64,000 bases of DNA from Ovoidimarina sediminis (GTDB taxonomy: Bacteria > Pseudomonadota > Alphaproteobacteria > Rhodobacterales > Rhodobacteraceae), in assembly GCF_032586175.1 (NCBI RefSeq), contig NZ_JAWHTE010000012.1, forward strand, positions 62,001 through 126,000, read 5' to 3'. Positions 32,628 to 42,022 of this stretch are shown piece after piece (positions within the stretch are counted from its first letter, which is position 1; the number at the start of each line of letters is the position of its first letter). Position numbers and translations under genes: made by a program. Under the pieces are notes generated by a model. It had not been told where the DNA came from, did not search any database, and was given only the letters and a program-made list of their open reading frames with translations.

Positions 32628-33625
32628 CAGGCAGCCTCCCCAGCAATATCCACGGTCTCGCCCGAGACGATGCGGTGATGCAGTTTCATGTCGATGTTCG
32701 CACCACTCAGAACCGCGACGACCGGCCCCTCGCTTCGGACTTTTCCAGACAGCAAGGCGGCGACGCAAACGGCGCCCGCGCCTTCAACGATCTGACGTTC
32801 TTCCCAATAGCAATGTCGTATGCCAGCGGCGATCTCGCTCTCGTCGAGCAGGACCACATCCTTCACCAGATCGCGCACCATCGCGAAGGTGTGGGCGTTG
32901 TGAAGCCCGATTCCGCCGCCAAGGCTATCGGCAAGCGTCGGGAGTTCTTCAACCTCGACAGGGTGCCCCGCAGCAAGGCTCGCCTGCATGGCCGCGCCCC
33001 GCTCCATCGAAACACCGATGATCCGCACCTCCGGCCTTTGTGACCGGATCGCCGCCGCGACGCCCGAAATCAACCCGCCGCCCGACAACGGCACGAGGAC
33101 GGTTGCGACATCCGGCAGGTCTTCAAGGATCTCGAGCCCGATCGTTCCCTGCCCGGCGATGATGTCGCGATGATCGAAGGGCGGCAGCATCGTCATCCCG
33201 CCAGCCACAAGGCGGTCGACCTCAAGCTGCGCCTCGTCCTGGCTTGCACCGGAAATCAGGACCTCGGCCCCTTCATTTCGGATCCCCTCCACCTTGTTTT
33301 CCGGAACGAGGCGGGACATGGCGATGACACATCGAACGCCTGCTTCCGACGCCGCCCGGGCGAGACCGCGGCCATGATTGCCCGTGGAAACGGCCACCAC
33401 GCCCGCGGCGCGTTCCGCGTCTGCCAGGCTTAGAACGGCGTTCGTCGCACCACGAAACTTGAAGCTGCCGGTTATCTGCCGGGTTTCGAGTTTCAGGTAC
33501 ACTGGAACGCCGGCCCCGCGCGAAAGTGCCCGCGACATCTCGAGCGGCGTTCTGCTTGCCCGACCCGTCAACCGGCCTGCCGCGGCCCGGATTTCAGAGA
33601 GGGAAACATGCGAGGCGTCGATCAT
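32627..33625 (-). CDS. eutB: EutB-like PLP-dependent threonine dehydratase family protein
   Basis: About 332 residues from the ATG at 33625; ATG 33646 is equally possible, and neither has a strong ribosome site. Fold-type II PLP enzyme: Lys in ITGSFKFRGATNAVLS forms the internal aldimine; substrate loop STGNHGRGLARAA; phosphate-cup glycines SGGGLISG. EutB removes the hydroxyl from hydroxyectoine-derived intermediates or acts as a threonine/hydroxy-amino-acid dehydratase. Coupled to eutC. Short palindromes (33664-33696) lie just upstream of the start. Confidence 0.8.
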   Translation of the reverse strand: MIDASHVSLSEIRAAAGRLTGRASRTPLEMSRALSRGAGVPVYLKLETRQITGSFKFRGATNAVLSLADAERAAGVVAVSTGNHGRGLARAASEAGVRCVIAMSRLVPENKVEGIRNEGAEVLISGASQDEAQLEVDRLVAGGMTMLPPFDHRDIIAGQGTIGLEILEDLPDVATVLVPLSGGGLISGVAAAIRSQRPEVRIIGVSMERGAAMQASLAAGHPVEVEELPTLADSLGGGIGLHNAHTFAMVRDLVKDVVLLDESEIAAGIRHCYWEERQIVEGAGAVCVAALLSGKVRSEGPVVAVLSGANIDMKLHHRIVSGETVDIAGEAA

Positions 33626-33752
33626 GCAGAGGTGTCCGTCTGTCATTAACAACAACGATCTACCGGGCAGGGCGTATGCCCGTCCTGCCAGGCAGGCGCG
33701 AGCATAGGTCATTCCCGGGGCCTGTTCGAGGTCACAGGCGCCAGTGGACGCG

Positions 33753-34541
33753 CTATTTCCTTCGGTAGATCACAAGCGTCAGAGGCATCAGGATCGCGGC
33801 AAGCAATGCAGGGGCAGCAACCGCCCCGGTCAGTCCGGGAAGGTTCGCGCGGCCCGCCATCAGATCCCTCATTGCCGTCGTCATCCAGGACACCGGGTTC
33901 GCCTCCACGATCGTGCGAAGCCAGTCGGGCATCGTCGCTGGCTCCACCATGATGTTCGAGGCGAAGACGACGGGAAACAGCACGGTGAAGCCCAACGTCA
34001 TTACCGTCATCGGCGTCCTGAGCAGAAGGCCCAGAACAATAAAGCACCACCCGACCCCGAAGCCGATGGTAAGAAGAAGAAGGAACGCGGCCAGAACCCC
34101 CGGCACGCCGGCTTCCGGCCTGTAGCCGAGAAGAAGCCCGATCCCAAAAATCAGCGCCCCAGCAATCAAATGGCGCAGGACATCCCCCGCGATCAGCCCC
34201 GCAAAGGGGGCAAGAGGCCAGATGGGCAAGCTTCTAAACCTGTCGAAAAGGCCTTTTGACAGATCCGTCGACAGGCCCATACCCGAATAGACCGCGTTGA
34301 ACATGACCGTCTGCACAAGAATGCCGGGCAAGAGATATTGAAGGTAATCCCCGGTCGATCCCGCCAGCGCCCCGCCGAAGACAAAGGTGAAAAGAAGTGT
34401 GAACATCACCGGGGTCATGACCAGATCGAAAAGCTGTTCGGGCACATGCTTGAACTTCAGCACCGCCCGCCACCCGAAGGTCAGGGCGTTGGCGATGGCG
34501 CCCGGCGGGCGCGGGCGATCTACCCTGCGATATCCCGTCAT
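33753..34541 (-). CDS. ABC-2 type transporter permease (DrrB-like)
   Basis: 262 residues with six membrane helices and the ABC2_membrane pattern (LPGILVQTVMFNAVYSGMGL near 75-95, then NPVSWMTTAMRDLMAG near 220). With the ATPase upstream (4-base overlap) it forms a drug- or lipid-exporter pair of the daunorubicin-resistance DrrAB type. The substrate cannot be told from sequence. Confidence 0.88.
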   Translation of the reverse strand: MTGYRRVDRPRPPGAIANALTFGWRAVLKFKHVPEQLFDLVMTPVMFTLLFTFVFGGALAGSTGDYLQYLLPGILVQTVMFNAVYSGMGLSTDLSKGLFDRFRSLPIWPLAPFAGLIAGDVLRHLIAGALIFGIGLLLGYRPEAGVPGVLAAFLLLLTIGFGVGWCFIVLGLLLRTPMTVMTLGFTVLFPVVFASNIMVEPATMPDWLRTIVEANPVSWMTTAMRDLMAGRANLPGLTGAVAAPALLAAILMPLTLVIYRRK

Positions 34542-35506
34542 TCTGCATCCTCCGGTGCGCGGCCGGTCAGGGCAAAGAACACCTCTTCAAGGCTCGGTGC
34601 GCCCAGCGCGAAGTCCGCCGGTTCCAGCCCGGCCTCGATCAGCGCGGAAACGGCCGCCGTCGCTTCGGCTGGCGAACCAGCCATCACCGAAAGACGGCTG
34701 TCTTCGGCATTGCGGTGCACCTCATGGCCCAGAGTAGAGGCGAGAATGTCCTTCGCATTCGCGAGCCCTGCAGGATCGCTCAACGTCACCGTCAGAAAGC
34801 CTGCGCCGACCTGGGCCTTCAGTTCGCGGCTGGTGCCCTCGGCGATCTTCCGGCCATGATCGATGACGGCAATACGCCCCGCCAACTGGTCGGCTTCCTC
34901 GAGGTATTGCGTGGTAAGCACAACGGTTACACCCGCCCCGGCAAGCGATCGTATCAGCCGCCAAACCTTCTGACGTGCTGCTGGGTCGAGCCCCGTTGTA
35001 GGTTCGTCAAGGAAAAGCACCGCCGGTGTGACGACAAGCGAGGCGGCGATATCAAGCCGCCGGCGCATGCCCCCTGAATAGGATTGCACCTGCCGCTGCC
35101 CCGCATCGGCCAGATCAAACGCCGTCAGCAAATCGCCGGCCCGCGCCCGAGACTCCCTGTGCGAAAAGCCCCACAGCCGGGCGAGCAGTATGAGGTTCTC
35201 GCGCCCCGTCAGATCCTCATCAAGGGATGCGTATTGACCGGTCAGCGCGATGACGCTTCGCACACGCTCCGGCTCTGACATTAGGTTGTGGCCTGCGATC
35301 CGCGCTGTGCCACCATCGGGCGCTATCAACGTCGCCAGCATGCGGATCAGAGTCGTTTTGCCCGCTCCGTTCGGCCCAAGGATCGCGAATATCTGGCCCT
35401 TCGGAATATCGAGATCGACCCCGTCCACTGCAACGAGATCGCCAAAGCGTTTCGTCAGACCTCGCAAGCGGATCGCGAGGCCAGGATCGTCGCCAGTATC
35501 GCGCAT
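34538..35506 (-). CDS. ABC transporter ATP-binding protein (DrrA-like)
   Basis: About 322 residues from the ATG at 35506; an upstream ATG at 35566 is less likely. It has Walker A GPNGAGKTT, signature YSGGMRRRLDIAASL, Walker B VLFLDEPTTGLDP and the H-loop region LTTQYLEEADQLA. The C-terminal extension of about 80 residues (to SLEEVFFALTGR) is typical of DrrA. It energises the permease downstream for export. Confidence 0.9.
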   Translation of the reverse strand: MRDTGDDPGLAIRLRGLTKRFGDLVAVDGVDLDIPKGQIFAILGPNGAGKTTLIRMLATLIAPDGGTARIAGHNLMSEPERVRSVIALTGQYASLDEDLTGRENLILLARLWGFSHRESRARAGDLLTAFDLADAGQRQVQSYSGGMRRRLDIAASLVVTPAVLFLDEPTTGLDPAARQKVWRLIRSLAGAGVTVVLTTQYLEEADQLAGRIAVIDHGRKIAEGTSRELKAQVGAGFLTVTLSDPAGLANAKDILASTLGHEVHRNAEDSRLSVMAGSPAEATAAVSALIEAGLEPADFALGAPSLEEVFFALTGRAPEDAE

Positions 35507-35566
35507 GCCAGCCGAAGCCCGTTCCTGACAGTGGTGTTGACTGCGACGCCGCAAGGGAAAATCCAC

Positions 35567-35892
35567 CCCGGCAGGGCGCTCAAGCGGAGCTTAGCGGCAT
35601 AAGTCTGGCTGTCCAAGCAGGTAATCGCTGAGATCGCCCAGGCCGATGGAGGATATCAAGGCATTGAAATATATAACTTTTAAAACCGCCGCAATGAACG
35701 GCTTCGAGATGCCGATACGGAAGATCTTCCACGGAGTCCCCCGATGCCGAAGCTGACGTATCACGCACCTCATGCAGCCTGACGACGGTGTTGCGCGCTG
35801 GCCGGAGGCAGAAGTCGGGACGCGTTTCGTCAGGCCTGAACGCGCGCGCCCCGCGCTTCACACGTCACAAACCGGGTTGTCCCGGCGGGACG
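35567..35892. other. 326-bp gap without a recognisable gene
   Basis: Between the DrrA-like gene and pcaG I see no convincing gene. Short minus-strand frames (35591-35773 and 35580-35861) have no ribosome site and match nothing I know. An AT-rich stretch at 35664-35686 (ATATATAACTTTTAAAA) contrasts with the GC-rich surroundings and may be a promoter region or a decayed gene. No terminator is evident after pcaG. Confidence 0.5.
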
Positions 35893-36492
35893 TTACAGAT
35901 CCAGAAACACCGTCTCGCCTTCCCCGCGAAGCCTGATATCGAACCGGTACTCCCCCGGCGCCGTGCGCGCGGCGATTAGCGTTTTGACCCGCGGTCGCTG
36001 CTCGATGCGCGACAGCAAGGGATCGTTGTCGTTCTCCTCATCCTCGAAATAGATGCGGGTGTTGAGCCCGATGTTGATCCCACGCGCGACCAGCCACAGC
36101 GAGATGTGAGGGGCCTGAAACCGACCGTCACGAAGCTGTGTCCGGCCCGGCTTCACCGTCTCGATCAGGAATTCGCCGGTTTTGCCGTCCGCCGCATAGC
36201 GGCCGAAGCCTATTACGTTCGGGTCCGCGTCCGGTTGTCCGGGAAAGATACCCGACGCATCCGGTTGCCACGTCTCAAGCATGATATCCGACAGAGGCCA
36301 TCCGGTGCCGTCGAAGACCTGGCCGGTGATCCTGATCGCCTCGCCCTTTGCGCCCTCACGGACAGGGCTGCCGCCCAGATCCTCAGGATAGACACCCTCG
36401 ACGCCCGCAAAGGTCGGGACACAGCCGATATGCACATAGGGGCCCGCCGTCTGGCTGGGGGTTTCGTTCAGAAGATCGAGTTTCTGGACCAT
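35893..36492 (-). CDS. pcaG: Protocatechuate 3,4-dioxygenase subunit alpha
   Basis: 199 residues from the ATG at 36492, the first base after the pcaH stop. Intradiol dioxygenase fold with N-terminal ETPSQTAGPYVHIG, the VFDGTGWPLSDIMLETWQPD sheet and HISLWLVARGIN. The alpha subunit lacks the full iron ligand set and supports the catalytic beta subunit. Together they cleave protocatechuate to 3-carboxy-cis,cis-muconate. The later beta-ketoadipate genes are not nearby. Confidence 0.93.
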   Translation of the reverse strand: MVQKLDLLNETPSQTAGPYVHIGCVPTFAGVEGVYPEDLGGSPVREGAKGEAIRITGQVFDGTGWPLSDIMLETWQPDASGIFPGQPDADPNVIGFGRYAADGKTGEFLIETVKPGRTQLRDGRFQAPHISLWLVARGINIGLNTRIYFEDEENDNDPLLSRIEQRPRVKTLIAARTAPGEYRFDIRLRGEGETVFLDL

Positions 36493-36493
36493 G

Positions 36494-37222
36494 TCACATT
36501 CCCTCCGGCCGGTTTTCGAACATCGTTTGCCGCCGTCCACGCAGCACAATGTCGAAGCGATAGGCAAGGTAATCCATCGCCCGCGAATTCTGCATGTCGA
36601 GCGGCGCCACGAGGCTTTCGATCTGGCCGCGATCTCGGATCGTGTGGACGATTGGGCATCGTGCGATCAGGGGATCACCCTCGAAATACATCTGAGTGAT
36701 CAGCCGCTGGCCGAAGGCATGGCCGAAGACCGAGAAGTGGATGTGCATCGGACGCCAGTCGTTCGCCCGGTTCGGCCAGGGATAGGCGCCGGGGCGCACC
36801 GTCATGAATTCGTAATAGCCGTTCTCGTCCGTCAACGTGCGCCCGCAGCCGCCGAAATTCGGATCGAGCGGGGCGAAGTAGGTGTCCTTCACGTGCCGAT
36901 ACCGCCCGCCGGCATTGGCCTGCCAGACTTCGATCAGCGTTTCGGGCACGGGCCGTCCGGCTTCGTCCAGCACGCGGCCATGCACGCGAATGCGCTCGCC
37001 CACGGCGGGAGCGGCGCCCTGCGTGTAGTTCAGGATCATGTTGTTATCGAGGGGCCCGATCAGGGAGTGCCCGAACCGTGGCCCGGTCTCTTCGGACGGC
37101 GTTGATTCCAGAGACAGAAGCGCGAGTGAAGGCGAGCGCGTGACCGACGTCTTGTAATCGGGATCATGGGCTGCGGGATGCAAATCCCGCCGCCGCGGCA
37201 TTAGGGGGCTTGGGTCGGTCAT
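36494..37222 (-). CDS. pcaH: Protocatechuate 3,4-dioxygenase subunit beta
   Basis: 242 residues, catalytic subunit. The Fe(III) ligands are visible as Tyr in GGRYRHVKD, Tyr in RPGAYPWPN and two His in DWRPMHIHFSVFG, matching the 2-Tyr/2-His centre of PcaH. GGAGG precedes the ATG. It is 153 bp downstream of the arylamine N-acetyltransferase gene on the same strand, so pcaHG may have its own promoter or belong to the long aromatic operon. Confidence 0.95.
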   Translation of the reverse strand: MTDPSPLMPRRRDLHPAAHDPDYKTSVTRSPSLALLSLESTPSEETGPRFGHSLIGPLDNNMILNYTQGAAPAVGERIRVHGRVLDEAGRPVPETLIEVWQANAGGRYRHVKDTYFAPLDPNFGGCGRTLTDENGYYEFMTVRPGAYPWPNRANDWRPMHIHFSVFGHAFGQRLITQMYFEGDPLIARCPIVHTIRDRGQIESLVAPLDMQNSRAMDYLAYRFDIVLRGRRQTMFENRPEGM

Positions 37223-37375
37223 CGGTGCGTTCCTCCGTTCCAGTCAGGGGCGTTTATTGGCGCAGACGCGCCTTCCCCTCATCGTTTCTCTTTTCTTGGT
37301 CTGCATTGATACACATCAGGCAGGGCGACGGCACCGCTCTTTGCGGCGACGCAAGGCATGGCTTCGGGGCGCTGG

Positions 37376-38185
37376 TCATCCCGATTGCTCCTCAACGCTT
37401 CCCAGGACCCGCACGATTGCGCGTTCGTCCTCGTCCACAACTGAAAGCCCGAACTCCCGGCCAAGGCAGGCCGATACTTCCTGCGCCGAGCGAAGCCATC
37501 GTTCCTCAGCCTTTCCGGTGTCGCGGACACGGGCAAATCTTCCACCTTCGAGCGTGCGCCGATCGGCATGGTCACCCAGCGACGCGACGATCCTGCTGCG
37601 AAAGATCGATGAGGGCAAAGTCGCCGCCAGCCAGTTCGCTGCGTCGATATCCCCCGGCCCGACCAGTTCATCCTGAAAGCAATAAAGCGCCGCCATGCGC
37701 CCGTCTGCCATGCGGCGCGAAAGAACGGTGCCCAGCCCCGGCTCTTCCGTCAGGGCGTAAGGATCCGGTGCCACCGCCCCGAGTGCTATCGGCACATCCG
37801 GACTGGGGCCGCCGAACCCGACATCGGCCAGCCACGCCATGCCTTCGGCTTCCACCCGCAGAAACAGATGGTTGCGAGGGCCCGGCACATCCTTTTGCCA
37901 GAGCACGCGCGCCAGCATCGGCCGGAGGGCATATCCCAAAGCTTCAAGCCCGAACGCCAGGAGACCATTGAGCTCGAAGCAATAGCCACCCCGCCGGTCC
38001 GAAACCATCTTGTCGATCAGCGTATCACGATCGACTGGCGGAACGTTCCCGCGGAGCACCGTCAGGTTTTCGAACGGGATCGACCTGAGATGCTGTCGGA
38101 CGATCAGACGCAGCGTATCGACGGAATGTTCCGGCCGGCCGTCCACGCCGATTCTCCGAAGCCACGCCGAGACCCAGTCGTTCAT
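37376..38185 (-). CDS. Arylamine N-acetyltransferase
   Basis: 269 residues with the NAT catalytic triad in order: Cys in RRGGYCFELNGLL (near 70), His in NHLFLRVE (near 106) and Asp in WLADVGFGG (near 122). It transfers acetyl or other acyl groups from acyl-CoA to aromatic amines or hydrazines. It overlaps the SDR gene by 4 bases, so it is part of the aromatic operon. That suggests the pathway may handle an amino-aromatic compound, or that NAT uses a CoA thioester made by the pathway. Confidence 0.92.
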   Translation of the reverse strand: MNDWVSAWLRRIGVDGRPEHSVDTLRLIVRQHLRSIPFENLTVLRGNVPPVDRDTLIDKMVSDRRGGYCFELNGLLAFGLEALGYALRPMLARVLWQKDVPGPRNHLFLRVEAEGMAWLADVGFGGPSPDVPIALGAVAPDPYALTEEPGLGTVLSRRMADGRMAALYCFQDELVGPGDIDAANWLAATLPSSIFRSRIVASLGDHADRRTLEGGRFARVRDTGKAEERWLRSAQEVSACLGREFGLSVVDEDERAIVRVLGSVEEQSG

Positions 38186-39000
38186 CCCCTTCCCGGCGCT
38201 CCCGTTACTGCGTCGACGGCCCCGATGATCGTTTCGGTTTCGAGCTGGGCGGTCAGCCCGCCATCAGCCTCTATATTACAGCCGCGGACCCAGGCCGAGG
38301 CCGGATCGGCGAGGAAGGCGACGACAGCGGCCACTTCCTCTGCCCGACCCGAGCGGCGTGTAAGCTCGATGCCACGGGTCGCGCGCGCCCCGAAGGCGGC
38401 AGTGAAATCCTCGAGAATCGGGGTATCTATTGCAGCCGGACTGATGCAGTTCATGCGCAGATCACGATCCAGCAGGGACGCGGTCATCGCCTTTGTCCAC
38501 GCCACAACGGCCTCTTTCGACAGGTCGTAGGACCGGACCGTATCGACACTCTCTTCGGTCACAAACCGGTCCAGCCGCGCGCTGTCAGGTTGCGCCATCA
38601 GCCGCCGCACCTGTTCGATGTTCTCACGCCAGCGCGCCCCTGCCTTCGAGGCGAGGTTAACGATGCTGCCGCCTTCGGGCATTCGCGGCAGAAGCTGAAG
38701 GGTCAGCCGCCGCAGCGCAAGGAAGTTGACCCTAAGCACTTGGGCCTCGGTACCGGGCCGCGGGGGCAGCCCTGCGGCGTTGACAAGGACGTGGACGGGC
38801 ATCTCCGGCATGGCGATCATTGGACCGGGATCGTCGAGATCGGCCTTGATCCAACGGTCCGCGGCATCACCAGGGTCGTTACGATCGATACCGATGACCG
38901 TGAGGCCCCCGTCGCGCAGAGCGCGCGCAGAGGCCTGCCCAATCCCCGAAGCCGCACCGGTCACGACGGCGCAGCGACGATCGCCCACCCCCTCGGTCAT
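38182..39000 (-). CDS. Short-chain dehydrogenase (coniferyl-alcohol dehydrogenase-like)
   Basis: 272 residues: NAD(P) motif TGAASGIGQASARAL, NAAG, and catalytic Ser (NLASKAG) and YDLSK. The overall pattern, with a 20-residue insert before YxxxK (NIEQVRRLMAQPDS...) and CISPAAIDTPILEDF, resembles CalA-type coniferyl-alcohol dehydrogenase or 3-alpha-hydroxysteroid dehydrogenase. It probably oxidises an aromatic alcohol. ATGA overlaps with both neighbours. Confidence 0.82.
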   Translation of the reverse strand: MTEGVGDRRCAVVTGAASGIGQASARALRDGGLTVIGIDRNDPGDAADRWIKADLDDPGPMIAMPEMPVHVLVNAAGLPPRPGTEAQVLRVNFLALRRLTLQLLPRMPEGGSIVNLASKAGARWRENIEQVRRLMAQPDSARLDRFVTEESVDTVRSYDLSKEAVVAWTKAMTASLLDRDLRMNCISPAAIDTPILEDFTAAFGARATRGIELTRRSGRAEEVAAVVAFLADPASAWVRGCNIEADGGLTAQLETETIIGAVDAVTGAPGRG

Positions 39001-40574
39001 ACCCCGCCCACGCTGTGAGCGAGGATCTCACCTGGCGTCCCCACAGACTCTCCGGCCCAAGCCACGAAGCGGTCCGGCCGCAGGAGGATACGGTCTGTGC
39101 CATAAGCACCCTGCCACGCTTGCGGCAGGTCGGCATCCGTCAGAGGGATGCCAAGCTTTCCTGCGGCGGCCGCAAACTCGCCCCGGCAGGCGGCATCGCC
39201 CGCCAGCAGCGTGAACCCGGGGCCAAGACCATCGATCACGGCACGATCCCCGCCCGATCCGGGCGGCGGAAGAAGATGGCCTGTCCGCGCCAGAAAGCTG
39301 TGCGATCCCCGCGCGCTCGGGCTGCCATCGCCAGCATTCGCGACGATCGGGGAACCCTGATAATTCGGCTCGAAATTATCGACGTCCCAGGTGTCGGACT
39401 GGCTTTCAATCCAGGCCCGTTCGAACGCCGATTTGTCCTGATCGGGGCTGTGCTCTCTCAAGAAGCGGCGATCCCGCTCGATATAGCGTTCGATGAAATC
39501 CCGGGCTGTCGATGCGAAGACGGGCCGCCGTTCGGCATCGTAACTGTCGAGAAGCGTGGGCCCGCCCCAGCCCTGAATGGTGGCCGACAGCTTCCAGCCC
39601 AGGTTCCGCGCATCTTCGAGCCCGGTATTGATCCCGTAACCGCCATAGGGCGGGTGGGAATGTGCCGCGTCCCCTGCGATGAAGACCCGGCCCTGGCGGT
39701 ATCGGTCGGCAAGGGCGATCCGCAGATCCCAGAGGCCAACATACGTCAGATCGAGATCGAATTCCTGACCGACCGCACGATAGAGCAGTGCCCGGAAATC
39801 GTAGTTCTCGGTCGTCGTCCCCGCCGGGACGGGTGCGTGGAAGAACCAGCTTCTGCCGTGATCGACACGACCGAAGAACATCCAGTACCCGTCCTGATCA
39901 GGATTGAGCACCTTGTAGATTGCCTTCCCGGGATGCCGGTTCAGCAGTTCGTGCAACTCCTGGCTGTCGAACACCAGAAGCGCCATCAGACGGTCGTGAT
40001 CGGCCCGTGTCTCGGGGATGCCCGCCGCTTCGCGTACCATCGAGCGGCTGCCATCGGTGCCGATGAGGTAGGACGCTCGAACCGTATCGGTCTTCCCGGT
40101 CGCCATATCGGCAACCTCCAGTTCCACCCCGGTGTCATCCTGCGAAAGCGCCGCGCCCCGCCAGCCATAGCGCACCCTCACCGTATCGAGCGCCGCCACC
40201 CGCGCTCGCAGAACAGCCTCGGTCTTGTACTGTGGCACGCGCGCATTCCGGCCGAAGTAGTAATCCCCCACAGAAGCGCGGTTGAACCAGTCGAGCGCAT
40301 AGTCCGACATCAGCGTTCCATAGATCGTCATGCCGCCAATGCCGGCGTCCTTCGGAAGGGGATGCGCCGCCCGCAGCTCTGCTTCGCACCCCCAGGACTG
40401 GAAGTGCTCGGCTGTGCGCTGGGTCAGGTTCTGGCCCTTCGGGATCGGCTGCGGTTCGGGGTAGCGTTCTATGACACACACGGATATCCCGCGCTGTCCC
40501 AGTTCGATTGCAAGCCCCATGCCAACCGGGCCGCCGCCGTTGATGACGACATCGAAATCGTTCGTATTGCCCAT
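38997..40574 (-). CDS. FAD-dependent aromatic-ring monooxygenase (PheA/TfdB-MhpA type)
   Basis: 525 residues from the ATG at 40574, which overlaps the ALDH stop as ATGA. FAD motif INGGGPVGMGLAIELGQRG, the second FAD/NADPH motif near LIGTDGSRSMVREAAG, and FIAGDAAHSHPPYGGYGIN, as in class A flavoprotein hydroxylases. The C-terminal thioredoxin-like domain is typical of phenol 2-monooxygenases. It hydroxylates a phenolic ring ortho to the OH. The substrate is unknown, but the product should feed ring cleavage. Confidence 0.87.
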   Translation of the reverse strand: MGNTNDFDVVINGGGPVGMGLAIELGQRGISVCVIERYPEPQPIPKGQNLTQRTAEHFQSWGCEAELRAAHPLPKDAGIGGMTIYGTLMSDYALDWFNRASVGDYYFGRNARVPQYKTEAVLRARVAALDTVRVRYGWRGAALSQDDTGVELEVADMATGKTDTVRASYLIGTDGSRSMVREAAGIPETRADHDRLMALLVFDSQELHELLNRHPGKAIYKVLNPDQDGYWMFFGRVDHGRSWFFHAPVPAGTTTENYDFRALLYRAVGQEFDLDLTYVGLWDLRIALADRYRQGRVFIAGDAAHSHPPYGGYGINTGLEDARNLGWKLSATIQGWGGPTLLDSYDAERRPVFASTARDFIERYIERDRRFLREHSPDQDKSAFERAWIESQSDTWDVDNFEPNYQGSPIVANAGDGSPSARGSHSFLARTGHLLPPPGSGGDRAVIDGLGPGFTLLAGDAACRGEFAAAAGKLGIPLTDADLPQAWQGAYGTDRILLRPDRFVAWAGESVGTPGEILAHSVGGV

Positions 40575-42022
40575 CAGCCCGATTGCGGGGTCCATCCCGC
40601 CTCCATGTAGATATGCTTGGTTTCGAGGAAATCGTGCAACCCCTCGGGACCGTGCAGCCGCCCGAGGCCAGACTTGCCGTAGCCGCCCGTTTCGCCTTCG
40701 GCAAAGAGCCGCAGGTGCGAGTTGATCCACACCGTTCCAGCCCGGATCGCACGTGACGCCCGCATTGCCCGGGCCCCGTTCTGCGAGAATACCGACGCGG
40801 CCAGCCCATAGGCGGTGGCATTGGCCTTGTGCACCGCTTCGGCCTCGTCCGCGAAACGCTCGACCGAGACGATCGGGCCGAAGAGTTCTTCCTGCACGAG
40901 CGGCGAGGCGACATCGTCGATCCGGAAAAGCGTGGGGGTCAGGAACGCCCCCTTGCCCAGCCGCTCGCCCTTCAGAAGCATCTCGCCCTCGTCACCCGCC
41001 TGTTCGATCAGCGCCTCGACGCGGGCGCGGTTCGGCTCGTCGATCAGGCTGCCCATATCGCTTGCCGGGTCGTCGCCCGGCCCCGTGCGAACCGCGCGGA
41101 AGGCCGTCGTCAAACGTGCCTCGAACTCGTCCGCGATGCTTTCGTGCACCAGAAACCGCGCGGCGGCGACGCAGATCTGCCCGGCCATCGCGAGCGCGCC
41201 GTGCGTCAGTTCGCGCACCGCAAGGTCCAGATCGGCATCTTCGAAAATCACAGCGGGTGCTTTGCCGCCAAGCTCCAGCCCCACCCGTTTCAGCGTCGGG
41301 GCAGCAGCGGCCATGATCGCCTGGCCCGTACGGCTCGACCCGGTAAAGCTGATCACATCGATATCGGGCGACGCCGTCATCGCCTGCCCCACCGCGATCC
41401 CGTTCTCGTTGACCGAATTCACTATTCCCGGTGGCAACGAGGGGGCCGACACGATCGCCTCCATGATCCGTGCGTGGACGAGTGGCGTCTGGTGCGCAGG
41501 CTTGATCACGGTGGTGCAGCCCGCCGCAAGCGCCGGGGCCAGCGACCGCATCAAAAGCGTGACCGGGGCGTTCCAGGGCACGATGATGCCCGCCACGCCG
41601 GCCGGCTCGCGATTGAAGAGCGACATGTTGCCGGGCGCGGTTTCCTGCATCGTGCCTCGGATGTTTCGGGCGAGACCCGCGTAATAGCGGGTTTCCGAAA
41701 TCGCACCCATGGTTTCGCCGATTGCCTCGGCCCGGATCTTGCCGTTCTCGGCCACGACGAGATCGGCGATCTCGTCTTTCGCTGCCGCCAGACGGTCGGC
41801 GATCTCGAACAGCGCCTGCGCGCGCAACCGCGGCGAAGCGGACCACTCGCTTTTGAAGAAGGCGTCGCGCGCAGTGCGGGCCGCCTCGTCCGCGAGCGCG
41901 CCGCTGCCGGGGCAGAACTGGCCGACCGGCGCGAGGGTCGCGGGATTGACACTGTCTTGGGGCGCGGCATCTCCCGCCACCCACTCGCCTCCGATGTAAT
42001 GCCGTGCTGGCGTCACTGTCAT
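40574..42022 (-). CDS. Aldehyde dehydrogenase (aromatic operon)
   Basis: 482 residues, full length for the NAD(P)+-dependent ALDH family. Catalytic Glu in LELGGKAP (near 250), catalytic Cys in GQICVAAAR (near 284), cofactor-site FTGSSRTG. It probably oxidises the aldehyde made from the operon's alcohol substrate. The start overlaps the IclR stop by 4 bases. Confidence 0.93.
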   Translation of the reverse strand: MTVTPARHYIGGEWVAGDAAPQDSVNPATLAPVGQFCPGSGALADEAARTARDAFFKSEWSASPRLRAQALFEIADRLAAAKDEIADLVVAENGKIRAEAIGETMGAISETRYYAGLARNIRGTMQETAPGNMSLFNREPAGVAGIIVPWNAPVTLLMRSLAPALAAGCTTVIKPAHQTPLVHARIMEAIVSAPSLPPGIVNSVNENGIAVGQAMTASPDIDVISFTGSSRTGQAIMAAAAPTLKRVGLELGGKAPAVIFEDADLDLAVRELTHGALAMAGQICVAAARFLVHESIADEFEARLTTAFRAVRTGPGDDPASDMGSLIDEPNRARVEALIEQAGDEGEMLLKGERLGKGAFLTPTLFRIDDVASPLVQEELFGPIVSVERFADEAEAVHKANATAYGLAASVFSQNGARAMRASRAIRAGTVWINSHLRLFAEGETGGYGKSGLGRLHGPEGLHDFLETKHIYMEAGWTPQSG

